Shown here piece after piece: positions 46,200 through 56,482 of a DNA stretch of 64,000 bases. The notes beneath the pieces were generated by a model. It saw nothing but the letters and a program-made list of their open reading frames with translations, was not told where the DNA came from and ran no database searches. The position numbers were made by a program, and so were the translations under genes. The DNA is from Cupriavidus necator A5-1 (lineage in GTDB: Bacteria > Pseudomonadota > Gammaproteobacteria > Burkholderiales > Burkholderiaceae), in the NCBI RefSeq assembly GCF_000744095.1, contig NZ_JQLI01000001.1, forward strand, positions 992,001 to 1,056,000. The letters run 5' to 3'. The number at the start of each line of letters is the position of its first letter. The first letter of the stretch is position 1.

Positions 46200-46451
46200 T
46201 TACCCCGCCCGAAAAAACTCCACGTTCTGCCCAGCATTGACCGCCCGCCGCAGCCAATCGGGCATCTCGCCCTGCCCGTCCCAGCTCATTCCCTGGGCGT
46301 TGCGGTAGCTGACCGGCGGCGGAGGGGGTGGCGGCGGATTAAAGCACCCCGCCGCTTCCAGCTTCTCCATCGTCAGCCCATAATCGGCCATCTGGGCCTG
46401 GATCCAGCGGATCGCGTCCGCCCGCTCATTTTCACTTGCCTTCGTTGCCAT
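46200..46451 (-). CDS. Small H-NS-like protein, copy 4 (83 aa)
   Basis: Same build as the copies at 2986 and 60487: ERADAIRWIQAQMADYGLTM, eight prolines, SYRNAQGMSWDGQGEMPDWL and a VEFFRAG tail. The frame is intact. The ATG at 46451 overlaps the end of the adjoining kfrA fragment by 20 bases, as in the complete cassette. DNA binding through a degenerate H-NS core (WDGQGEMP) is possible but unproven. Confidence 0.65.
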   Translation of the reverse strand: MATKASENERADAIRWIQAQMADYGLTMEKLEAAGCFNPPPPPPPPVSYRNAQGMSWDGQGEMPDWLRRAVNAGQNVEFFRAG

Positions 46452-47020
46452 CGTTGCCGTCATCTGGGTTGAGGGAGGCCGTAGGCGCACCCTGTTCTTT
46501 GCCCTGTTGTTCGCTCTGTACTGGCTTCTCGGTCGGCGCCGGGCCCACGGCCTTGCGCCGCCGCCCACCGCCACCGTCTCGCTCGCGCGGCGCCACCCGC
46601 AATTCTGCCAGCAGCTGACGCGCGAGCGCCGCTTCGGCTTCGGCGCGTTCGGCCCGGCGCTGCGCCGCGGCCAGCTCTGCCTGCACGATGTCCAGGTCGC
46701 TGATTGATTTCCGCTGCGCCTGCTCGGCGGCCGCGAGCCGATCGGTGAGCGCTGCGGCCTGCGTTTCGAGCCGGGCGCGCGCCTCGGCCTGCGCCACCGC
46801 CGCGTCCCGGGCCTCGCTGCGCGCCGCCGCAAGTTCCGACCGCAGCTCTTCTGGCGCGCGGTGCGCTCCTGGGCGATGGCCACCAGCTCGCGGGCGTGCT
46901 GGAGCTCCGTCGAGAATTGTGTGCGCAACTCCGCCAACTGCCGGCACGCGGCCTCCAGTTCCTCCTGGGCCGCGGCGTGCGCCTGCAGCCATGGCCATCC
47001 TCAACCCGGCTACCCCTGCT
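46432..47020 (-). pseudogene. kfrA C-terminal fragment, copy 4, frameshifted
   Basis: The readable part is ELRSELAAARSEARDAAVAQ, LAAAEQAQRKS, LAAAQRRAERAEAEAALARQ, LRVAPRERDGGGGRRRKA and the acidic PDDGNDGNEGK tail. It is collinear with the C-terminal half of the KfrA at 62358-63569. Near 46855 the frame shifts, and the N-terminal DNA-binding half is missing beyond about 47020. Confidence 0.8.
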
Positions 47021-47116
47021 TCCGAGGGGTAATCGAGCCATAACAACCGGCCAAAATAGCTCCTTAGTGTGAGTGCGCTGGCAGTCCCCTACATACCTTA
47101 CAAAAAATGGGTCTCC

Positions 47117-47341
47117 ATGAACCAGATCTCGCTGCCAGACTATCTACGCCGGAGTCTGAATTCGCTAGAGCGAACCCGGGCGGCTGGGATACAGGGGAAA
47201 TTGAGGCAAGCGTTCGCGCAGGCATCAAAGGCCGACATTCTAGAGCTCGCCGCGCGAGTACCAACTCACTTTATCGGCGCGGGTGTCCGGCGTGCGGATG
47301 CAGTTGCGGGATTGCTCAAGTCTGGCGGTGTTGTTCGGTAG
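47117..47341 (+). CDS. Hypothetical short ORF (74 aa)
   Basis: The frame MNQISLPDYLRRSLNSLERT... is open but has no clear ribosome site and no recognised motif. It may be a fragment of a larger gene, since similar plausible but broken coding pieces follow to about 47690. Confidence 0.25.
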   Translation: MNQISLPDYLRRSLNSLERTRAAGIQGKLRQAFAQASKADILELAARVPTHFIGAGVRRADAVAGLLKSGGVVR

Positions 47342-47900
47342 CGCAGTTCTCGAGATAGAGGACGGCGTCAAGGCGGGCTCGGCGCGGCGTGTTCACTGCC
47401 CACGCGATGGCCAGAGTTGAGGCAGCGGCACAAGACACAGCCAAGTTCAGCAAGGGCGCACCTATGCCACCGCGGCCGCCCTCAAGCAGGCGGCAGCGCA
47501 AGATCCTACTGGGTTCGCTATGGCAGTCCTGATACGCCGACTTTCAGATGGGTGAGACGGACGTGATATCAACAACTTCGTCGCCGGTATGTTACTAGCG
47601 AAGGCCGGTGGCGCGAACGCGCAATTTGTGCTCGCCGAGGCATACCGGGAGTGGTGTCGAGCGGGGACATCTCGATAGATTTTTGACGGTGAACTAGGCG
47701 CAATAGCCTGGCCAGAGTTACTCCCCTGCTGGACACGCGCGAGCCCACGCCACTGAGCCGTCGCCCGCGAAACATCCATGTAACGTGCAGCCTGCACTAG
47801 GCTAAATTGCCTCATTCCAATGATCGATGGCGATGCATTCCCTCATGGTTTTATCCTGAGGCAGAGGTAAACGGCCCGGAGACCAATAACAAAGGGAGTT
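47342..47900. other. Decayed sequence upstream of the large helicase gene
   Basis: Plus-strand pieces such as ATAAALKQAAAQDPTGFAMA and INNFVAGMLLAKAGGANAQF look like eroded coding sequence split by stops. A short minus-strand frame with a possible helix-turn-helix (FSLVQAARYMDVSRATAQW) starts near 47815. None is intact. The promoter of the helicase gene should lie in the last 100 bases. Confidence 0.35.
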
Positions 47901-50900
47901 ATGATGCGAGTCGAATACCAGGAGAGTGACGCGACGGCGCTGGTCGGCGAGATTTTCTCGGGCGAAATCTCAGTCGTGGACGCGATCGAGCGCCTGAGAA
48001 CAAGGCTTCTCGATCTGTCCGCGCGCAATCGACTACTTAACTACCGTCATCCCAAAGGGCACGCCATTCAGATCGCGGGCGAGCCCAACATTGGTCTGGT
48101 GTTGGAGCGCCTTATCGTCGACGGCAAGGGAGTCCCCCTCAAGTCCGTTCCCGAGCCACCGCCCGATACTTACGAGGGGAAGCGCCCCGAGGTCAAGCAG
48201 CACGCCCTCGAGCTTGGCATCGCCACGGCATTCGAGTTTCCGCCCAGTCCTGCACGCTCGAGCGGTCGCAAGCTAAACGGCATTCAGACGCTGCTCTATC
48301 CAGCGGATTTGGAACGCCAGTGTCGCAAGATCGCGAGCGAGGCGAAAACGGCGATTGAGGAGACTGGCAGCAACATGCTGTTCCTTGTCTTCGGCTTCCT
48401 GGAGTTTTACGACAGCGACGAGTCCACGCGAGCACTGCAGGCCCCGCTTCTGTCGCTGCCGGTCAATCTAGCGCGCGCCGAGATCGACCGGGAGACGGGC
48501 ACCTATAGGTATGCGGTGCAGCACAACGGGGAGGAATTGACCGAAAACCACACGCTCCGGGAAAAGCTGCGCCGGGACTTCTTGCTCGCCCTCCCTGACT
48601 TCGAAGAGGACGAAAAACCAGAGGCCTATTTTGTCCGTATCGAGAAAACGATCAAGAACCACAAACGATGGAAGGTACGCCGGCAAATCACACTGGGCAT
48701 GCTCTCGTTTGGCAAGCTGGCGATCTGGTCGGACCTGGATCCAAAGAAGAACCCGGGGCTGCTGCGCCACAAGTTGATCAAATCCGTGTTCTCGGGCGGC
48801 TCCGGCAGCGACGGCGCTCTCTTTGCCGAGGATTACCGCATCGATGACCTGCCCGAGGATTCACCAGGACTCATTTACGACGCGGACTCTTCACAGCACA
48901 GTGCGATCGTTGACGTTCTTGCGGGCAAGAATCTGGTCATCAACGGCCCGCCCGGCACCGGCAAGTCCCAAACCATCACAAACATCATTGCTGCGGCCCT
49001 ATCTCAGGGCAAAAAGGTGTTGTTCGTCTCGGAGAAGCTGGCCGCTCTGGAGGTGGTTCGTCACCGCCTGAACCAAGCGGGTTTGGGACATTTCTGCCTC
49101 GAATTGCATTCGCACAAGACGCAGAAGGCGAAGTTCCTCGAGGACATTCGGGCTCGCATCGAGCAGCGCTTCCGTGCGCCGACTCAATTCAAAGCCAAAG
49201 TCGCTACGCTCCAGGAGCACAAGACCAACTTGGCCCGCCACGCCGAGTTGATGGGCAGCCGCGTGGGGAACGCCCTCGGACTGACAGTGAATGAGGTGTT
49301 TTGGGCGGTGGAACGCCGCAGACAGGAACTCGGGGACCTTACTGCCGAGGCCAAGGCTATCGGGCTTAGGGACGCACCGAAATGGGCCCTTGCAGACATT
49401 GAGTCTCGCCGGTCATCGATCGCCGCCCTGGCTGAACTTTACGACGCCATCGGAAATTTCGATACTCGCCATCCGTGGTGGGGCTTTCGCCCCAAGCCCC
49501 TCTTTCCATCCGATGACGAGGCCATCGCCAGGATTATTCAGCAAGCACTGGATCATGCCATTCTCGCCGACGCCGCAGCTGAGGAAGCGGTGAAATTCTT
49601 CCGCCTTGACGAGCAACCGGCTACCACCGAGGCGTCCAAGACGTGTTCTCTCCTGGCAACCGCGCCAGCGTTCCCAGCGGGGGCCGATCCCACCCTGCTT
49701 CCGACTATGTTCGATGCGCAGGCCGACCCCAATGGCGAGCGCAGCGCGCGCGCGCTCGCGGACGTAACCAAGCTGGTCAGCCATGCCCGCACACGATTGA
49801 CGGCGGCGGCCACGGTATTGCTGGACGAGGCGAGTCTCTCCAAGCAGGAGGCGGACGAGGTGCGTTCGCTAGCGCAAACGCATCGGTTGGATCCCGTCCT
49901 GCTGGCGGCTGACATCCGCGAGTCTTTGCAGACGATAGCCAGGGCGGAAACTACCATCGAGGCGTTCGCGACTTCGGCACGCCTCGCGGGATACCCATAC
50001 CGCCCGGCAGACAAGGTGGTGGAGGAAGCGTTCCTGGCGAGCGTGAGCAAGCCTTTTCTGGCGGAGCTTAGCAAGTTTTCCCCACATTCCGTGGCTTCGC
50101 GGGCCGCAGCAGTTAGCGACGCCGTCGGTGCCATTGAGCAAGCCATCCAACGCGTGCGACCGATCGCACTGAGGAGCGGCCTGCCCTTCGATACCTCGCC
50201 CGAGTCGGCGGCCCGACTTGCCTGTCCGAACGGACTTCCCGGACTTAGCAAGGACGTCCCGATCACGGCCGCCTCCTTAACTGAGGCCCGTCGTTTGGCC
50301 GCCTTTGCATTGACCGATACGCCCACGAGCGAACTCCAGCGGCTACACGGACTTCTCGAACGGGAAGTCGCGGCGTGTTTCGAGGCGCTGGCCGGCTGCC
50401 AGCAGACAGTTGCGCAGCTCGGGCTCGAAATCGACTCGACCGAAGTCGGGATTGCTCAATTGCACGCGCTGGCCGAGATTGCCGCGGCAGCCCCCGCGGA
50501 TCTTCTCGACTACCGCATGCCCACCTACGGGCAGGAGGCCACGGGCGACCTCCTAGCAAAACTTCGCGCCTCACTCGCCGGATACTCGTTTGAGAAACTC
50601 GCGTTCGAGCCCCGACTCTACCTCGATTCGGTACCGCCCCTCGCGGAACTCGATTCCGCGGTAAGAGTGTTGCGTAGCAAGGATGGCTTCTTCTCCTTCC
50701 TCAACAGGGACTACCGTAAGGCCACGCGGCTGCATGCCGGGCTTTGCAAAGAAAAACGCAAGATGACTGGCAAGCAGCGCTCGGACGAGTTGGCCAGGCT
50801 CAAGGCATGGATCGAGGCGAAGGACGCTTTCGTTGCGAGTTCGGAACTCCGGGCGTGCTTTGGAAGCCTCTTTCGCGGGTTGGACACCGATGCGAGGAAA

Positions 50901-53900
50901 ATCGCCTCGCTTTATGACTGGTACAGGTCCAGTCGTCGGATTCTGAACGCATGTCCGGGCCTCGCGACCAAGGTCAATCTGAGCACCATTCCTGCCGAAC
51001 GACTCTTGCAGCTGGCGACCCGGGCCGACCAGGTGAAGTCCGACACCAAGCGGCTCGTAGACTGCGAAGCTGCCATCAAATCGATTCTCGGGGCCGACAT
51101 CGCCGGCTTTCGAGAGGCCAAGGCGCAGACTTGGAAGACTGGCCTCGACACCCTTCGCAAGGCCATCGAAAGCATCGGAGCCGTGACTGGCTTTTTCAAA
51201 GAATACGCCGAACTGAGCCTTTCCCCACGCATGGCCCTGTCTCTCATGGAAATCCGTGTGGGCCTCGACGGCGTGGCGGCGGAACTCTCATTGCTGATGG
51301 AAGGACGTCAGGCGCTCAGGGAAGCGGGCGGTGAAGAATTGGGGCGTCTAACCGATCTGGCGATCGGACCGTGGTGCGATGTACTGCCGGCCATCAGTTC
51401 TCAAGTGACGATGACCGCGCAACTTGCGCAGCAAGCCGCTGGGTTTGTAGGTGATGACGCCCTCATTTCTGACGCACACGCGTTCGTCAAGGCGAGACAA
51501 GAATTCGAGGAGGCGTGGGCGTGCGTGGCGGCCGCTCCCGCCTCAAACCGCTTCTCCGACTGGACCGGGTTGACAGAGGCTGCGTACGAGAGCACAACGG
51601 CGGCACGACTCGTTCTTGAGCGGGTCGCCCCTCTTTGTCGAGCTGGCGCCTCCGCTGAGGACTTCTTCGCAGCCTCGGCCGAGCAAGCCCACGCGCAAAT
51701 TATCCTGAACGGCCTGGCCGATTCCCACGACGTTCAAGCAAGTCTCGGTGACGCTTACAAGGGCATCAACACCGACCTGGAGTCCCTTTCGACCACGCAC
51801 AAATGGGGTGCCGCAATCTGGAGGTTGGGCATCCCGACCGCCATGTGCAGGCGCCTACTGTCCGCCGACGCTCCGAGCGCGCTCGACCGCGCGCAGCGCA
51901 TCTATGCGGATATCACTGATGGCTGCCGCCAAGCCCGTGAGACTGTGGAAAGCCTCGCTTCCTACGGCTCGCTGTCGTGGAGCGAATGGCAACAGCCTGT
52001 GCGTTCCACACACTCGCGCGAGACGCCTTCTGCGATCAAGACGCGCCTTCAGGCCGTCGCCAACTCCCCTGAATCCGTGCTGCCTTGGTCCAAATACCTC
52101 TCGCTTCGAGAACAAGCCACCACCGAAGGGATAGGCCAGTTCGCGGCAGCCCTCGAATCCGGCAGAATTCCCTCGTCCGCGCTGATAGCCGCGTTCGAAT
52201 TCGCGACCTATCAATCCATCGGCCACGCCATCTACAAGAAGTTTCCCGAGTTGACCCGCTTTGATGGCAGCCACCACGAGAAAAGGCGCATCGACTATCA
52301 AGTCCTCGACGCCGAGATTGTCTCACTCACGGGCATGGATTTCGCTAGCCAGATTGCGAAGAATACCGATGTTCCGGAAGGCCAGTGCGGCGCCACTGTG
52401 GGCGACTACACGGAAATGCACCTGCTGCGCCGCGAAATCAACAAGCAGCGCCGCCACATCCCAATCCGTCAATTGTTGAAGCGCGCGGGAAAGGCGTTAC
52501 AGGAACTCAAGCCCTGTTTCATGATGGGACCTTTGTCTGTCGCCCAATATCTGGAACAGGGGGCACTCGCGTTCGACCTGATCGTCATGGATGAGGCCTC
52601 GCAGTTGCGTCCGGAGGAAGCCCTCGGCGCCATTGCACGCGGCTCGCAACTGGTTGTCGTTGGCGATCCGAAGCAGTTGCCGCCCACCAGCTTCTTTGAC
52701 CGCATGCTCGACGCGGGAGACGGTGAGGACGAAGAGGCACCTGCCGCGGTCAGTGGCATGGAGAGCATTCTTGACATCTGCCAGCAACTCTTCTCCCCGG
52801 TACGAAGCCTGCGCTGGCACTACCGCTCGCAGCACGAATCCCTCATTGCCTTCTCCAACCATCACTTCTACAAGAACCTGATCGTCTTCCCCTCGCCATA
52901 TGCCAAGAACGGCAGGCTCGGGCTGAAATACCGCTATGTGAAGGGAGGCGCGTACAAAGATCGACAGAACGTGCCGGAGGCCCAGCGCGTGTGCGACGCT
53001 GTCCTTGAGCACATGCTGAAGCGGCCCGACGAATCGCTCGGGGTAGTGACACTCAATCAGACCCAGCGCGAACTGATCGAGGAGTTGCTGGAAAAGAAAC
53101 TCAAGACCTTCCACGAGGGCGCAGCCTTCATGGAGCGCTGGGAGGCCGCAGGCTGGCCCTTCTTTGTCAAGAACCTTGAGAACGTCCAGGGCGATGAGCG
53201 CGATGTCATTTTCATCTCAACGACGTTCGGCAAGGTGCCTGGCACAAACAAGCCGCGACAGAATTTTGGCCCCATTAGCCGCGCAGACGGCTGGCGACGC
53301 CTGAACGTGTTGTTCACCCGCTCCAAGCGACGCGTCGAGTTGTTCACTTCCATGACGGCCGAGGATATCGTCGTCGACGATCGCACACCCCTCGGCACGA
53401 AGGCGCTTAGGGACTACCTCGACTTCGCCAGACGCGGGGTGTTGGTCGCGACTGACGAGTGCGAGCGCGAGCCCGACAGCGACTTTGAAGTGTCCGTGGC
53501 GAATGTCATCCGGAGTCTGGGGTACGACGTGAAGTCGCAGTTGGGCGTTGCCGGCTTTTTCCTCGACATGGCCGTGCGCAATCCAGACCGGCCGGGAGAG
53601 TTTCTTGCCGCCATCGAATGCGACGGCGCCACCTATCACAGTGGCTTCTCAGTCCGGGACCGGGATCGCATCCGACAGGAGATCCTCGAATCGCTCGGAT
53701 GGAAGGAGCGCATTTACCGCATCTGGTCCACGGACTGGTTTTACGATCCGCGCAAGGAGATCGACCGGTTGCGCCGCTTCCTGGCCGAGCGTCGACGCCT
53801 CAGCGCCCTGGAGGGACCGGAGGTGCCCGAGGAGATCAATGAGGTCGATGAGGAAGACTACGAAGACATCGAGCCAGACACCAACGAGACTCAGATCGCC

Positions 53901-54209
53901 GAGGACCAGGTCGCCACCACATTGGCCGAGGAACTGTCGAGCGCATCAGACGGCGCTGACGACATCTTCGTGGAAGTCGGCGACCGCGTCACGTATTGCC
54001 TGATGAACAACCCGCAAGAGCGTAACAGCGTACTGATCGTCGATAGCGCGAGCAATCCGAAGATGGGTCTCGTCAACGAGGCCACCCCTCTGGCACAAGC
54101 GCTTCTCGGCCTGTCGGCGGGCGACGTAGGACTGCTGGGCATTCACGGACAAAATACCCATCAGGTGAAGGTGCTGAAGATCCAGCGCCTGTGCGGACAG
54201 CTGGATTAG
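47901..54209 (+). CDS. DUF4011-SF1 helicase-Vsr-like nuclease, Hhe-type defence protein (2102 aa)
   Basis: The N-terminal DUF4011 block is AIERLRTRLLDLSARNRLLN. Walker A GPPGTGKS is at residues 349-356, followed by LFVSEKLAALEVVRHRL (SF1 motif Ia). After an insertion of about 1150 residues of helical sequence come VMDEASQLRPEEA (motif II, Asp1564), VVVGDPKQLPPT, LRWHYRSQHESLI, NVQGDERDVIFIS and NVLFTRSKRRVELFTSM. Residues about 1860-1970 form a Vsr-like PD-(D/E)xK nuclease (GVAGFFLDMAVRN, AAIECDGATYHSG, RDRDRIRQEILESLGW). This matches the single-gene DUF4011-helicase-Vsr architecture named hhe in the 2020 defence-island screen (from memory). AGGGAG precedes the ATG; a second ATG follows at once. 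Confidence 0.9.
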   Translation: MMRVEYQESDATALVGEIFSGEISVVDAIERLRTRLLDLSARNRLLNYRHPKGHAIQIAGEPNIGLVLERLIVDGKGVPLKSVPEPPPDTYEGKRPEVKQHALELGIATAFEFPPSPARSSGRKLNGIQTLLYPADLERQCRKIASEAKTAIEETGSNMLFLVFGFLEFYDSDESTRALQAPLLSLPVNLARAEIDRETGTYRYAVQHNGEELTENHTLREKLRRDFLLALPDFEEDEKPEAYFVRIEKTIKNHKRWKVRRQITLGMLSFGKLAIWSDLDPKKNPGLLRHKLIKSVFSGGSGSDGALFAEDYRIDDLPEDSPGLIYDADSSQHSAIVDVLAGKNLVINGPPGTGKSQTITNIIAAALSQGKKVLFVSEKLAALEVVRHRLNQAGLGHFCLELHSHKTQKAKFLEDIRARIEQRFRAPTQFKAKVATLQEHKTNLARHAELMGSRVGNALGLTVNEVFWAVERRRQELGDLTAEAKAIGLRDAPKWALADIESRRSSIAALAELYDAIGNFDTRHPWWGFRPKPLFPSDDEAIARIIQQALDHAILADAAAEEAVKFFRLDEQPATTEASKTCSLLATAPAFPAGADPTLLPTMFDAQADPNGERSARALADVTKLVSHARTRLTAAATVLLDEASLSKQEADEVRSLAQTHRLDPVLLAADIRESLQTIARAETTIEAFATSARLAGYPYRPADKVVEEAFLASVSKPFLAELSKFSPHSVASRAAAVSDAVGAIEQAIQRVRPIALRSGLPFDTSPESAARLACPNGLPGLSKDVPITAASLTEARRLAAFALTDTPTSELQRLHGLLEREVAACFEALAGCQQTVAQLGLEIDSTEVGIAQLHALAEIAAAAPADLLDYRMPTYGQEATGDLLAKLRASLAGYSFEKLAFEPRLYLDSVPPLAELDSAVRVLRSKDGFFSFLNRDYRKATRLHAGLCKEKRKMTGKQRSDELARLKAWIEAKDAFVASSELRACFGSLFRGLDTDARKIASLYDWYRSSRRILNACPGLATKVNLSTIPAERLLQLATRADQVKSDTKRLVDCEAAIKSILGADIAGFREAKAQTWKTGLDTLRKAIESIGAVTGFFKEYAELSLSPRMALSLMEIRVGLDGVAAELSLLMEGRQALREAGGEELGRLTDLAIGPWCDVLPAISSQVTMTAQLAQQAAGFVGDDALISDAHAFVKARQEFEEAWACVAAAPASNRFSDWTGLTEAAYESTTAARLVLERVAPLCRAGASAEDFFAASAEQAHAQIILNGLADSHDVQASLGDAYKGINTDLESLSTTHKWGAAIWRLGIPTAMCRRLLSADAPSALDRAQRIYADITDGCRQARETVESLASYGSLSWSEWQQPVRSTHSRETPSAIKTRLQAVANSPESVLPWSKYLSLREQATTEGIGQFAAALESGRIPSSALIAAFEFATYQSIGHAIYKKFPELTRFDGSHHEKRRIDYQVLDAEIVSLTGMDFASQIAKNTDVPEGQCGATVGDYTEMHLLRREINKQRRHIPIRQLLKRAGKALQELKPCFMMGPLSVAQYLEQGALAFDLIVMDEASQLRPEEALGAIARGSQLVVVGDPKQLPPTSFFDRMLDAGDGEDEEAPAAVSGMESILDICQQLFSPVRSLRWHYRSQHESLIAFSNHHFYKNLIVFPSPYAKNGRLGLKYRYVKGGAYKDRQNVPEAQRVCDAVLEHMLKRPDESLGVVTLNQTQRELIEELLEKKLKTFHEGAAFMERWEAAGWPFFVKNLENVQGDERDVIFISTTFGKVPGTNKPRQNFGPISRADGWRRLNVLFTRSKRRVELFTSMTAEDIVVDDRTPLGTKALRDYLDFARRGVLVATDECEREPDSDFEVSVANVIRSLGYDVKSQLGVAGFFLDMAVRNPDRPGEFLAAIECDGATYHSGFSVRDRDRIRQEILESLGWKERIYRIWSTDWFYDPRKEIDRLRRFLAERRRLSALEGPEVPEEINEVDEEDYEDIEPDTNETQIAEDQVATTLAEELSSASDGADDIFVEVGDRVTYCLMNNPQERNSVLIVDSASNPKMGLVNEATPLAQALLGLSAGDVGLLGIHGQNTHQVKVLKIQRLCGQLD

Positions 54210-54210
54210 T

Positions 54211-54600
54211 CTGACGCCCCACGCCCGCGTCGCTATACGAAGACGTGGCCGGAGCAGAATCGTCGCCGTCTTCGGTTGCACAGAGGAGGTCGGAGAATAC
54301 AAGTTTCTGGGCACCGTTTCCGACAAGGACAGCGGCTGCAGCGACGGCTCGCGCGACATCCTGTTCACCACGATTGGAAGTAGGACGGCGGAATTTAATG
54401 TTCCGCACGCCGTTCAATCAAGAAGAAACAGAAAAGATGTTTACACTTCCGCATGCAAACGGCTGCAGATCCCAGATGAAAAACTTGTCGCCGTCCGGGA
54501 GCGCGCGGAAAGCCAAAAGCTATTCGACTTGAGGAGCTTACCAGCATTACACTCTGGGGATCAGCCTCTTGAGGATCTGAGATGGTGCCAACTCGAATAA
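54211..54600 (+). other. Start-less open frame between the helicase and DUF262 genes
   Basis: From about 54259 the frame reads IVAVFGCTEEVGEYKFLGTV, later DILFTTIGSRTAEF, and ends EDLRWCQLE-TAA at 54600. Composition and codon use look coding. No ATG, GTG or TTG opens it: it is open from 54178, with only CTG (54211) or ATT available. An AGGAGG lies inside near 54285. It may be a real gene with a rare start, a frameshifted gene, or a remnant. Confidence 0.35.
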
Positions 54601-54660
54601 GTAGGTTGGTTCCTGCGCGTTGTATAAAGCGTACAGGCTGAGCAAACAAAGGGATTGAGA

Positions 54661-56457
54661 ATGTCGACTCAACGTTATTCCGTCACTCCGCATCCAATTG
54701 AAACCCTACTTACATGGGTGAAATCCGGCGAAATCGCCATACCAGAGATCCAACGCCCATTCGTATGGGAGGCCACCAAGGTGCGCAACTTTTTGGACTC
54801 TCTGTACCAAGGCTATCCGGTCGGCTACCTAATTGCTTGGCGCAATCCCACCGTCAGGCTCAAGGACGGGTCTACCTCGGCCGGCAAGCGTATCCTGATC
54901 GACGGACAGCAGCGCGTGACGGCGCTGATGGCCTCCCTCCTTGGAGTCGAAGTTCTCACCGACGACTACGAGACGGTACAGATTCGCATTGCCTTCAATC
55001 CGCAGGAGGAGCGCTTTGAGGTGGCCAACCCAGCCATCCGCAAGAACGTGGCGTGGATTCCGGATGTGGCTGAGGTGTTCGAGCCCTCAACCAGTCTGTT
55101 CCACCTAGTCGCAGGATACTGTGGGGCCAATCCCGAGACCTCTCAAGACAAGATCTTCAAAGTCATCGAGAAACTGCGAGGAATCATACACAACCATGTT
55201 GGCATCATTGAGTTGGCCGAAGACCTAGACATAGAAACGGTCACTGAGATTTTCATCCGAGTCAACTCAGCCGGCTCGCCTCTGTCACAGGCCGACTTCG
55301 CCATGTCGAAGATCGCGGTCAATACTAGCTATGGCGGTAACTTGCTGCGCAAAGCCATCGACTACTTCTGCCACTTGGCCATTGCGCCAGAATTCCTAGC
55401 CAAAATCAGAAAAGGCGACAGCGCCTTTGTCGAGTCGGAATTCTTCAACAAGATGAAGTGGATCGCGGACGTCAACGACGACATCTACGACCCCACCTAT
55501 ACAGACATGCTGCGCGTAGCCTTCACCTCGGAGTTCGGTCGGGGCAAGCTTCAGGATCTCGTTGCGCTACTGTCGGGTCGCAATTTTGAAACCAAGCAAT
55601 ACGAGGATGCCATCGCCGAAACTTCATTTGACACCCTTAAGCAAGGTATCCTGGCCTTTGTTAACAAGACTCACTTCGATCGCATCACCATGATCTTGCG
55701 ATCAGCAGGGTTTATCTTGAGCGACATGATCGGCAGCCAAAACGCGATCAACTTCGCCTACATTTTGTATTTGCGCGGACGCCGGGAGAACGTACCGGCG
55801 GCGCAACTGGAGCAACTGGTTCGGCGCTGGTTCGCAATGTCCATGCTACGCGGGCGCTACAGTGGGTCGCCCGAGTCAACTTTTGATTTCGACATCCGCC
55901 AGATCGATAGCCGTGGGGTCGTGGCATTCGCGGAGTCGGTGATTCCGAATGAAATTCCGGACAGCTTTTGGACCGGCATGTTGCCCCAATTCATGGATAC
56001 TTCTTCGATCAACAGTCCTTACTTCCGCTGTTATCAGGCTGCTCAAGTAAAACTTGGGGACAAGGGCTTCCTTTCAAGGGACATTACTGTTACCGATCTG
56101 CTACTCAACCGGGCAGATGTGCATCACGTCTATCCTAAGCAGCACTTGAAGAACAATGGAAAGTCGCGGGGGGCGTACAATCAGATCGCAAATTTCGTGG
56201 TCGCCCAGAGCGAGATTAATATTGCTATCGGTGCCAAGGCACCCGAAGTCTACTTCGCGGAGCTGGCCGATCAGGCGGCTGGAGGTGCGAAGAAATATGG
56301 TGGAATTACAGATAGGGAGAATTTGCTGGCGAACTTCCGCATGAATTGCATTCCCGAGAGCATGCTCGACGGGAACATTAACGATTATGGCAACTTTCTT
56401 GAGGAACGCAGAAGACTGATGTCCCTCAAGACACGTAGTTGGTTCGATTCACTGTAA
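54661..56457 (+). CDS. DUF262/DUF1524 (GmrSD-like) protein (598 aa)
   Basis: The N-terminal ParB-like DUF262 has [34 protein letters not shown] and [18 protein letters not shown], the conserved IPxxQRxxxW and DGQQRxT motifs that bind and hydrolyse nucleotide in GmrS-type proteins. The C-terminal [15 protein letters not shown], followed by NQIANFVV, is an HNH-like DUF1524 site as in GmrD. GmrSD-type enzymes restrict phages with modified DNA. GGGATTGAGA precedes the ATG; an in-frame TTG two codons earlier is less likely. It lies 450 bp after the helicase gene on the same strand, so the two may form one defence locus. Confidence 0.88.
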   Translation: MSTQRYSVTPHPIETLLTWVKSGEIAIPEIQRPFVWEATKVRNFLDSLYQGYPVGYLIAWRNPTVRLKDGSTSAGKRILIDGQQRVTALMASLLGVEVLTDDYETVQIRIAFNPQEERFEVANPAIRKNVAWIPDVAEVFEPSTSLFHLVAGYCGANPETSQDKIFKVIEKLRGIIHNHVGIIELAEDLDIETVTEIFIRVNSAGSPLSQADFAMSKIAVNTSYGGNLLRKAIDYFCHLAIAPEFLAKIRKGDSAFVESEFFNKMKWIADVNDDIYDPTYTDMLRVAFTSEFGRGKLQDLVALLSGRNFETKQYEDAIAETSFDTLKQGILAFVNKTHFDRITMILRSAGFILSDMIGSQNAINFAYILYLRGRRENVPAAQLEQLVRRWFAMSMLRGRYSGSPESTFDFDIRQIDSRGVVAFAESVIPNEIPDSFWTGMLPQFMDTSSINSPYFRCYQAAQVKLGDKGFLSRDITVTDLLLNRADVHHVYPKQHLKNNGKSRGAYNQIANFVVAQSEINIAIGAKAPEVYFAELADQAAGGAKKYGGITDRENLLANFRMNCIPESMLDGNINDYGNFLEERRRLMSLKTRSWFDSL

Positions 56458-56482
56458 GAAATGAGGCCATTGGGGTATCCAT

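Noticed and set aside
47901..54209. Mokosh-type system
   Set aside because: Mokosh combines a related helicase with a PLD nuclease. Here the fused nuclease is Vsr-like, and the PLD protein in the window is 45 kb away.
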